Translations under genes and position numbers: made by a program
In this document: in pieces, positions 1-5,266 of the stretch
How positions within the stretch are numbered: the stretch's first letter is position 1
How the letters are laid out: each line of letters opens with the position of its first letter
The notes under the pieces: generated by a model
The model's database searches: none
Told to the model about the DNA's origin: nothing
What the model saw: only the letters and a program-made list of their open reading frames with translations
From: an uncultured Clostridia bacterium
GTDB lineage: Bacteria > Bacillota > Clostridia > Christensenellales > UBA1242
Reading direction: 5' to 3'
Length of the DNA stretch: 7,517 nucleotides
Assembly: GCA_905236445.1 (NCBI GenBank)
Contig: CAJOPQ010000100.1
Location: forward strand, 1-7,517

Positions 1-50
1 GAAAGAAGAAACAGAAGGCTGCTATTAAGAGAAATAGAAAGAGCAAGTAA
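1..50 (+). CDS. rpsU: Ribosomal protein bS21, C-terminal tail (partial, 5' end outside window)
   Basis: The frame starting at base 3 reads 15 codons, KKKQKAAIKRNRKSK, and ends in TAA at 48-50. The two bases before it (GA) would complete an Arg or Gly codon. The pattern of a Lys/Arg run, then Ala-Ala, then Lys-Arg-x-Arg-Lys resembles the C-terminus of bacterial bS21 (typically RKKKSEAARKRKF-like), a small-subunit ribosomal protein near the anti-Shine-Dalgarno end of 16S rRNA. Only the tail is visible, so another short basic ribosomal protein cannot be excluded. A strong intrinsic terminator follows 15 nt after the stop, so this gene ends its transcription unit. The other two forward frames give no protein-like match: frame 2 stops after eight codons. 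Confidence 0.55.
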   Translation, partial: KKKQKAAIKRNRKSK

Positions 51-64
51 TTATTACTATTGTA

Positions 65-103
65 GACAAAAGAAGTCATATTTCGACTTCTTTTGTCTTT
101 TTT
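65..103 (+). terminator. Intrinsic terminator after the bS21-like gene
   Basis: A perfect 13-bp stem pairs GACAAAAGAAGTC (65-77) with GACTTCTTTTGTC (85-97). It closes a 7-nt loop and is followed at once by six T residues (98-103). This is a textbook Rho-independent terminator for the gene ending at base 50. It separates that gene from the unknown gene downstream. Confidence 0.93.
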
Positions 104-119
104 CTAAGCTTGATATTTT

Positions 120-147
120 TTGTTATTTTACAATTGAGTTATATAAT
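120..147 (+). promoter_or_regulatory. Sigma-A-type promoter of the 129-residue gene
   Basis: A -35 box TTGTTA (120-125, 4/6 to consensus) and a perfect -10 box TATAAT (142-147) are separated by 16 nt. Transcription would start near base 154, giving a leader of about 33 nt before the ATG at 187. The -35 box lies inside an imperfect palindrome (TTGT, 6 nt, ACAA; 120-133) that could be an operator. Confidence 0.7.
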
Positions 148-186
148 CTTAATATGTTTAATTAAATAGATAAGCGAGGAATATGT

Positions 187-576
187 ATGGGAAAGCGTAA
201 CAATCAATTGAAAATGCTAGCGAATATTGCGAAGAAAAGATTAATGACAGGAAATTATCAAGAGCCCGAGCAAAAAGATTCCTTTGCACCGAAAGTTAGC
301 AGCTATTTTATTAAAAATGCATCAGCAATGAAAAAAATAACAGCCAAGATTGAATACATAAAAATTAGTGGTGAAATAGACGAAGAATTTAGAGAAAAAG
401 TGTTTGATATTCTTAATGAGGATTATTACGATTTGAATCCTTTTGCAAAATTAATTGATTCTAACAAATATAACACTTTAACAGAAATAGAAAAGCAGTC
501 ATATGTACTTAGTATTGCAGAGAAATATAATAGTATTAAAGATAATTACGATGTAAAAGAAAAACAAGCAATGTAG
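187..576 (+). CDS. Unrecognised 129-residue, probably helical cytoplasmic protein
   Basis: I do not recognise a family. The start is well supported: GAGGA at 176-180 lies 6 nt before ATG 187. The overlapping ATG at 183 gives only five codons. The protein has no signal peptide or membrane segment. It opens with a strongly basic stretch (residues 1-18, seven Lys/Arg). A polar, probably loose region follows (about 22-36), then a charged segment (about 47-129) rich in Lys, Glu, Asp, Asn and Tyr, with the look of several amphipathic helices, including IDEEFREKVFDIL near 64-76. No catalytic motif, Cys pair or helix-turn-helix is evident. It has its own promoter, lies between a terminated ribosomal gene and pcrA-ligA, and has no terminator of its own, so some readthrough into pcrA is possible. 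Base composition matches its neighbours. A real gene is likely because of the RBS, promoter and full-length frame. Its function is unknown. Confidence 0.82.
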   Translation: MGKRNNQLKMLANIAKKRLMTGNYQEPEQKDSFAPKVSSYFIKNASAMKKITAKIEYIKISGEIDEEFREKVFDILNEDYYDLNPFAKLIDSNKYNTLTEIEKQSYVLSIAEKYNSIKDNYDVKEKQAM

Positions 577-586
577 TCTTAAACTT

Positions 587-601
587 TTTGTAAGTTACAA
601 A
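587..601 (+). promoter_or_regulatory. 15-bp perfect palindrome on the pcrA -35 box, candidate operator
   Basis: TTTGTAA-G-TTACAAA is a perfect 7-1-7 inverted repeat. It completely contains the -35 box of the pcrA promoter (588-593). A dimeric repressor here would block RNA polymerase. The stem is AT-rich and no U-run follows it, so it is not a terminator. I cannot assign it to a known regulator: it does not match Gram-positive LexA, PerR, CodY or Zur boxes as I know them. Chance occurrence in AT-rich DNA is possible. Confidence 0.4.
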
Positions 602-615
602 TGATGTGATATAAT
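588..615 (+). promoter_or_regulatory. Promoter of the pcrA-ligA operon (extended -10)
   Basis: A -35 box TTGTAA (588-593, 4/6) and a perfect -10 box TATAAT (610-615) are separated by 16 nt. A TGn extension (607-609) precedes the -10. The predicted start is near base 622, which leaves a 36-nt leader before the ATG at 658. That start lies past the A of the upstream in-frame ATG at 619, which argues against using that codon. Confidence 0.78.
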
Positions 616-644
616 ACAATGTTATTTAGATTTTCACTTAATTT

Positions 645-649
645 AAGGA
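645..649 (+). promoter_or_regulatory. Ribosome binding site that fixes the pcrA start
   Basis: AAGGA at 645-649 lies 8 nt before ATG 658. The in-frame ATG at 619 has no purine-rich site before it and sits at or upstream of the predicted transcription start, so 658 is the likely initiator. Confidence 0.8.
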
Positions 650-657
650 TAAATATA

Positions 658-2907
658 ATGTATGATATCAATGATTTAAACGAACAACAATTAATTATTG
701 CTCTTGATACAGAAGGTGCTATATTAGTAACTGCTGGGGCAGGAAGTGGCAAGACAAGGTTATTAACACACCGAATTTGTCACCTTATTGACGCTAACTT
801 GGCCGATCCTAGTCAGATTCTTGCAATAACATTTACCAATAAGGCAACAAGAGAAATGCGAGAGAGAATACAAAGTATGTCAACTGAAGCCTATGGTGTA
901 TGGGTGAGTACTTTTCATGCAATGTGCGTAAAGATTTTAAGGGAAAATATTGGCAATTTAGATGGATATACTAAATATTTTACAATAATTGATGAGACAG
1001 ATCGTAAGAAAATAATCAAAAATATAGTCAAAGAAATGAATATTGACAAAGAAGGATTTGCCGACAAAATATCTTGGCATATATCCCAGGCAAAAAATGA
1101 GGGATTGTCAATATTAGAATATTGTAAACTAATTTCTTTTGACAAAGATGTGCAACTAATAAATATCGCCTTTACGAAATATGAAGAAGAATTAAAGCGT
1201 TGCAACAGTTTAGATTTCGATGACCTATTATACAAGACATTAATTTTATTTGAAGAATTTAGTGATGTATTGGAGAAATATCAGAAAAAATTCAAATACA
1301 TATTAGTTGATGAGTTCCAAGACACCAATGTTGTGCAATATAAATTAGTAAAAATGTTATCTGGATACTATGGCAATGTATTTGTAGTTGGTGATGAAGA
1401 TCAATGTATTTACACTTGGCGTGGAGCCAATATAGATAATATAAAGAATTTTATAAATGAATTCCATGCGAAAGTATATAAGTTAGAACAAAATTATCGT
1501 AGTACAAAGAACATTATAGGCAAGGCGAATTTACTTATTAAGCATAATACATCAAGAATAGAAAAAACACTTTTTACAGATAATGAAGAAGGCGAGAGTG
1601 TATTATATACACAGACTCCAGATGAGATTGAAGAAGCAGAATATGTTGCAAGGAGCATTAATAAATTAATTATTTCTGGAGTTAAACTAAGTAGTATTGG
1701 TGTCTTGATGCGAATAAGTGCGTTATCTAGACTAATTGAAGAAAAATTACTAAATTACAATATTCCATTTGTGGTAAGTGGAATATATAAATTCTTTGAT
1801 AGATTAGAAATAAAAAATATGGTTGCGTATTTAAGGGTATTAACTAATCCAAAAGACGATGTTAGTTTGCTTCGCATCATTAATTATCCAAAGCGAAGCA
1901 TTGGACAGGCAACCATAGATAAACTTAGTATACTAGCCAAAATGAATAACAATTCTATTTTGGAAGTTATATTAGACATTAATAATTACGATTTACCTAA
2001 TTCTGTAAAATCAAAGATTTATCCATTTGGCGAATTAATGCGTGAGTTTTTAAATGATCTTGAAACTCAAAGTATGAGCGAGTTAACTAAAAACATCATT
2101 AGGCGTTGCGAAATAATGGAACAATATTCATCGGGTAGTGATGAAGATGTAGATCGTAAAGCGAACATTGAGCAATTGGTACAATCAATTACAGCATTTG
2201 AAGACAATAATCCGACAGCGACATTGTTGGATTATCTAGAAAGTGTAACATTGGAAAATAGTATTGCTGAGAATGAAAATGACGCAGACAGTGTTAGTGT
2301 TTCTACAGTACATGCAAGCAAAGGCCTAGAATTTGATTATGTATATATCATTGGAGCAGAGGAGGGGTGCTTCCCGTTATCAAGAGCATTAGATAGCCCC
2401 GATCAGCTAGAAGAAGAAAGAAGGTTGATGTATGTTGCAATCACTAGAGCGAAAAAACATTTAGTTATAACAAGAGCAAAATCTAGATTTATGTATGGCA
2501 ACAGAAATTACACAATAGAAAGTAGATTTATCAAAGAAATGGCGCTTGCTTCAGAAACTAACAACAAACCATTAAGTAACTATTCTAACTTTCGATCTGT
2601 TGGCAATAATTATAGTAGTGGACACAGCAAAAGTGATTGGGACAATGGCTACAGCAGGAAACCTGCATATCAGAGCGATTTTGTGCCTCAATCTGCTTTT
2701 GTTAATTTTCAATCGACCAAGTCTAACAATTCTAGTAAATTTAGTGATTACAAAATTGGAACAAAAGTGTTCCATCCTAAGTTCGGAGTAGGTGTGGTTG
2801 TTGCACTAGAAAATGTTGATGGAGCCACTTATGCATCGTGTAATTTCGATAAAATTGGAGTGAAAAAATTATCATTAGATTTTGCTCCTTTAAAGATTTT
2901 AAAATAA
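658..2907 (+). CDS. pcrA: ATP-dependent DNA helicase PcrA (UvrD/Rep family, SF1A)
   Basis: PcrA is a 3'-5' single-strand translocase and helicase used in nucleotide excision repair, removal of RecA filaments, plasmid rolling-circle replication and resolution of replication-transcription conflicts. The 749-residue product has every SF1A motif in order. These are Q motif L7-N8..Q11, Walker A AGAGSGKT (26-33, K32), Ia ITFTNKA (57-63), Ib STFHAMC (84-90), Walker B VDEFQDT (217-223), III GDEDQCIYTWRGA (245-257), IV QNYRST (278-283, R281), V TVHASKGLEFD (550-560) and VI RLMYVAITRAKK (589-600, R597). A polar Asn/Ser/Tyr linker (about 632-697) leads to the C-terminal Tudor-like module (about 698-749, KVFHPKFGVG), known in PcrA to bind RNA polymerase. 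Length is normal for the family (720-750). The Tudor module and the ligA neighbour favour PcrA over Rep. Start 658 is chosen on RBS and promoter grounds; starting at 619 would add 13 residues unlike the family. Motif III carries Glu and Cys where Asp/Ala and Ser are more usual, a mild variant. Confidence 0.97.
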   Translation: MYDINDLNEQQLIIALDTEGAILVTAGAGSGKTRLLTHRICHLIDANLADPSQILAITFTNKATREMRERIQSMSTEAYGVWVSTFHAMCVKILRENIGNLDGYTKYFTIIDETDRKKIIKNIVKEMNIDKEGFADKISWHISQAKNEGLSILEYCKLISFDKDVQLINIAFTKYEEELKRCNSLDFDDLLYKTLILFEEFSDVLEKYQKKFKYILVDEFQDTNVVQYKLVKMLSGYYGNVFVVGDEDQCIYTWRGANIDNIKNFINEFHAKVYKLEQNYRSTKNIIGKANLLIKHNTSRIEKTLFTDNEEGESVLYTQTPDEIEEAEYVARSINKLIISGVKLSSIGVLMRISALSRLIEEKLLNYNIPFVVSGIYKFFDRLEIKNMVAYLRVLTNPKDDVSLLRIINYPKRSIGQATIDKLSILAKMNNNSILEVILDINNYDLPNSVKSKIYPFGELMREFLNDLETQSMSELTKNIIRRCEIMEQYSSGSDEDVDRKANIEQLVQSITAFEDNNPTATLLDYLESVTLENSIAENENDADSVSVSTVHASKGLEFDYVYIIGAEEGCFPLSRALDSPDQLEEERRLMYVAITRAKKHLVITRAKSRFMYGNRNYTIESRFIKEMALASETNNKPLSNYSNFRSVGNNYSSGHSKSDWDNGYSRKPAYQSDFVPQSAFVNFQSTKSNNSSKFSDYKIGTKVFHPKFGVGVVVALENVDGATYASCNFDKIGVKKLSLDFAPLKILK

Positions 2908-2909
2908 GG
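2906..2909 (+). promoter_or_regulatory. ligA ribosome binding site overlapping the pcrA stop
   Basis: AAGG (2906-2909) lies 6 nt before ATG 2916 and shares its first two bases with the TAA stop of pcrA (2905-2907). Ribosomes ending on pcrA therefore cover the ligA initiation site, which suggests translational coupling. Confidence 0.6.
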
Positions 2910-2915
2910 TAAGAT

Positions 2916-4871
2916 ATGGACGAAAAACTCAGAATTAATGAATTAGTTAAAGAAATTAATGAACATAATTATAATTATTACACCTTAGATAATCCAACAA
3001 TATCTGATGATGACTGGGACAAGTTGTTATCAGAATTAATTGAGTTGGAGACAAAAACGGGATACATTTTGCCAAATTCTCCCACTCAGAATGTTGGGGG
3101 TGAGATTCTAAAAGGTTTTAGCAAAGTAACTCATCCGACCAAATTATTCTCTCTAAATAAATGCAATGAAACTCAACAAATGCAAGATTGGGTCAATGGC
3201 TTATATAGCAAATATGGAGTAGATAAGTTTACTGTTGAGGTTAAGTATGACGGCTTAAGAATTATTGCAAGATACGAAAACGGTGAGTTGGTGCAAGCTG
3301 CAACCAGAGGAAATGGAATTGTTGGAGAGGATGTAACAAAACAAGTATCTATGATTAATTCATTTCCTAAAGTTATTAAATACAAAAAGCATTTAATGGT
3401 TATGGGTGAAGCAATGATAAGAAATAGTGTCTTGGAAAAATATAACAAGCATACTAACGAACCATTGAAAAATGCAAGAAACGCTGCTGCCGGAGCAATA
3501 AGGAATCTAGATCTAAGTGTTGTTAAGGAAAGGAATCTAAATCTATATATGTATGACATATTAGAGATTGAAGATAATATCATCAATACGCAAGAGCAAT
3601 GCCATAAGTTCTTAATAGATAATGGATTCGATGTATGGGACATATTCTATATTTGTAATCATAAAGATGTCTTAGATAAAATAATGGCAATTAATGATGT
3701 AAGAGATAGCCTTGATATTATGATAGACGGTGCTGTTGTCAAAATTAATGATTTTGCAATAAGAGACGAAATAGGATATACTAATAAATTTCCTAAATGG
3801 GCGATGGCATACAAGTACGAAGCACAAGAAAAAACTAGTATTGTAAGAAATATTGTATGGCAAGTGGGAAGAACTGGTAGACTTACTCCAATTGCCGAAA
3901 TTGATCCTGTAGAACTTGCTGGAGCAACAGTCAAAAGAGCAACGTTGAATAATTATGGCGATCTTAAGAGAAAAGATGTCAAAGTTAATTCTTCAGTCTT
4001 TATAAGGCGTAGTAACGAAGTCATTCCTGAGATTCTTAACGTTGCCAGACATTTTGATAATAGTATAGATATTCCAAAGCCAGAAGTATGCCCATATTGT
4101 GGTAGTAAACTAGTAGAAGACGGTGCAAATCTATTCTGTCCTAACAAGGTTAATTGCATTAGTCAAATTTGTCAAAATCTAATTCATTTTTGTTCGCGAA
4201 ATGCGATGAATATTGAGGGAGTTAGTGGTAAAACTATAAAGCAGTTTAGAGAAATGTTGGATATTAACACACCAGCTGATTTGTATTATATCACTCGAGA
4301 AGAATTGCTTCAATTAGACAAATTTAAAGATCTTAAAGCCGATAACTTCTTGAATAGTATAGAGAAAAGCAAAAAATGCAAATTTGCAAACTTTATTTTT
4401 GCACTTGGAATTGACAATATAGGTGAAAAGACTTCATTTGACTTAGCAGAAAGGTATAATAGTCTAGACGAGTTAATTAATGCGAAGAAAGAAGACCTTG
4501 TTGCTATAGACGACGTCGGAGAGGTTGTAGCAGATAGTATTATTAATTATTTTAATGATCCTAAAAATTTAAAGTTAATTCAAGACCTACTAGAAGCAGG
4601 GATAGAAATAATTTATAACAAAAGAAATGTTGATTATAACAGTCCATTTTATAACAAAACTGTAGTAATAACCGGTACTTTAGACAATTATTCAAGAACC
4701 GATCTAACTAATAAATTAATGGAGATAGGTGCAAAAGTTTCATCTTCGGTTAGTAAAAATACTGACTATGTTATTGTTGGAGATAATCCCGGTAGCAAAT
4801 ACGATAAAGCTTTGCAATTAAATATTGAAATTATAACAGAAGAAAAACTGAATAAGATGCTAAATAATTAA
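2916..4871 (+). CDS. ligA: NAD+-dependent DNA ligase LigA
   Basis: LigA seals 3'-OH/5'-phosphate nicks in Okazaki fragments and repair patches, using NAD+ to adenylate its active-site Lys and releasing NMN. All family domains are present in 651 residues (usual 650-680). Domain Ia spans about 1-60 (YYTLDNPTISDDDWDKL). The adenylation domain has the catalytic Lys at K110 in KYDG, then RGNGIVGEDVT (131-141), GEAMI (164-168), NARNAAAGAIRNLD (186-199), DGAVVKIND (271-279) and WAMAYKY (295-301). The OB fold carries QVGRTGRLTPIAEI (316-329) and RRSNEVIPEI (364-373). A four-Cys zinc site (C392, C395, C408, C414), helix-hairpin-helix repeats (about 420-560) and a C-terminal BRCT domain (about 576-651, VVITGTL and PGSKYDKA) complete it. 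The NAR and RRSN variants are those I associate with clostridial LigA. In domain Ia, the His and Tyr that line the NMN pocket in E. coli LigA (H23, Y35) appear as Y22 and W34. It starts 8 nt after pcrA and has no promoter of its own. Confidence 0.98.
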   Translation: MDEKLRINELVKEINEHNYNYYTLDNPTISDDDWDKLLSELIELETKTGYILPNSPTQNVGGEILKGFSKVTHPTKLFSLNKCNETQQMQDWVNGLYSKYGVDKFTVEVKYDGLRIIARYENGELVQAATRGNGIVGEDVTKQVSMINSFPKVIKYKKHLMVMGEAMIRNSVLEKYNKHTNEPLKNARNAAAGAIRNLDLSVVKERNLNLYMYDILEIEDNIINTQEQCHKFLIDNGFDVWDIFYICNHKDVLDKIMAINDVRDSLDIMIDGAVVKINDFAIRDEIGYTNKFPKWAMAYKYEAQEKTSIVRNIVWQVGRTGRLTPIAEIDPVELAGATVKRATLNNYGDLKRKDVKVNSSVFIRRSNEVIPEILNVARHFDNSIDIPKPEVCPYCGSKLVEDGANLFCPNKVNCISQICQNLIHFCSRNAMNIEGVSGKTIKQFREMLDINTPADLYYITREELLQLDKFKDLKADNFLNSIEKSKKCKFANFIFALGIDNIGEKTSFDLAERYNSLDELINAKKEDLVAIDDVGEVVADSIINYFNDPKNLKLIQDLLEAGIEIIYNKRNVDYNSPFYNKTVVITGTLDNYSRTDLTNKLMEIGAKVSSSVSKNTDYVIVGDNPGSKYDKALQLNIEIITEEKLNKMLNN

Positions 4872-4905
4872 TTTTTAAAAAAATATAAAATTTTATAAAA
4901 TTAGG

Positions 4906-4934
4906 TTGAAATATTTTTTATTTTTAGTTATACT
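4906..4934 (+). promoter_or_regulatory. Sigma-A promoter of rpoZ
   Basis: A -35 box TTGAAA (4906-4911, 5/6) and a -10 box TATACT (4929-4934, 5/6) have the ideal 17-nt spacing. The stretch just upstream (4872-4902) is made only of A and T, with several A-runs, and could act as an UP element. The predicted start is near 4941, giving a leader of about 29 nt. This makes rpoZ independent of the pcrA-ligA operon. Confidence 0.8.
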
Positions 4935-4954
4935 ATTTAGCGATAAAAGCAATG

Positions 4955-4961
4955 TAAGGAG
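4955..4961 (+). promoter_or_regulatory. Strong ribosome binding site of rpoZ
   Basis: TAAGGAG lies 8 nt before ATG 4970. It is the closest match to the Shine-Dalgarno consensus in the window. Confidence 0.85.
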
Positions 4962-4969
4962 CAAATGTT

Positions 4970-5185
4970 ATGTTACTAGAACCACCAATTGATAAATTAA
5001 TTAAGCAAGTTGGCAATCCATATAAGTTAGCAGTTCTTGCAGGTAAGAGAGCCAAATTCTTACAAAGAACTTTGTCTCAAGAAGAGTTAAATCAATCTCC
5101 AGAAGTTTCTCGTGCTGTAGAAGAAATTTATGAGGGCAAAGTAGTAGCAGAGGAAGATATTACAAAACCAGTTGAAGAGGAATAA
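4970..5185 (+). CDS. rpoZ: DNA-directed RNA polymerase omega subunit
   Basis: Omega is the small accessory subunit that wraps the C-terminal end of beta-prime and helps RNA polymerase assembly. The 71-residue product matches the family in length and layout. It has an N-terminal PPIDKLIKQVGNPYKL (residues 5-20) and the hallmark VLAGKRAKFLQ (22-32), the usual KRAR-type helix. A variable segment follows, then the conserved VSRAVEEIYEGKV (46-58). The tail (59-71) is acidic and probably disordered. RpoZ commonly lies in a gmk-rpoZ-coaBC-priA-def-fmt cluster in Firmicutes; here only priA follows, and gmk and coaBC are not adjacent. It is a single-gene transcription unit between its own promoter and a strong terminator whose stem begins within the stop codon. 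Confidence 0.94.
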   Translation: MLLEPPIDKLIKQVGNPYKLAVLAGKRAKFLQRTLSQEELNQSPEVSRAVEEIYEGKVVAEEDITKPVEEE

Positions 5186-5221
5186 AAATCTATTTGCAAA
5201 AATAGATTTTTTCTTTTTTTT
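5184..5221 (+). terminator. Intrinsic terminator of rpoZ
   Basis: A perfect 12-bp stem (AAAAATCTATTT 5184-5195 with AAATAGATTTTT 5200-5211) is capped by a GCAA loop (5196-5199), a stable GNRA-type tetraloop. A T-rich tract runs to 5221, broken only by C5213. The stem starts inside the TAA stop codon (5183-5185). The stem is A/T-rich, but the long U-tract and compact loop make termination likely. Confidence 0.88.
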
Positions 5222-5234
5222 CAATAAAATATTT

Positions 5235-5262
5235 TTGAAATTGTGCAGTTATTCAATATAAT
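5235..5262 (+). promoter_or_regulatory. Promoter of priA placing the start site at the ATG
   Basis: A -35 box TTGAAA (5235-5240, 5/6) and a perfect -10 box TATAAT (5257-5262) are separated by 16 nt. The usual start, seven bases past the last T, falls at 5269-5270, on the tandem ATG codons (5267 and 5270). The mRNA should therefore have essentially no 5' leader. The decamer ATATAATACA is shared with the pcrA promoter. Confidence 0.78.
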
Positions 5263-5266
5263 ACAT

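Noticed and set aside
587..601. Assigning the pcrA palindrome to Rex, BirA, LexA or PerR
   Set aside because: The half-site or spacer length differs from each consensus as I know it, so naming a regulator would be guesswork.
619..657. N-terminal 13-codon extension of pcrA from ATG 619
   Set aside because: The codon has no Shine-Dalgarno, lies only 3 nt past the -10 box and thus at or before the transcription start, and would add residues not seen in PcrA. ATG 658 has AAGGA at 8 nt.
3173..3643. 156-codon antisense frame inside ligA, and shorter ones inside pcrA and ligA
   Set aside because: They lie opposite strongly conserved coding sequence, are rich in Ser, Leu and Ile as expected from reversed AT-rich codons, and show no RBS or family motif.
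4869..4903. A/T-only hairpin after ligA (14-bp palindrome 4884-4897 plus a 7-bp outer arm) as a terminator
   Set aside because: The stem has no G-C pair, the inner palindrome has no loop, and no immediate U-tract follows. It more likely reflects the AT-rich stretch upstream of the rpoZ promoter. How pcrA-ligA transcription ends is not clear from the sequence.
5243..5266. GTG 5243 as the start of priA
   Set aside because: It lies between the -35 and -10 boxes of the priA promoter and has no ribosome binding site. The extra eight residues do not match the PriA N-terminus.
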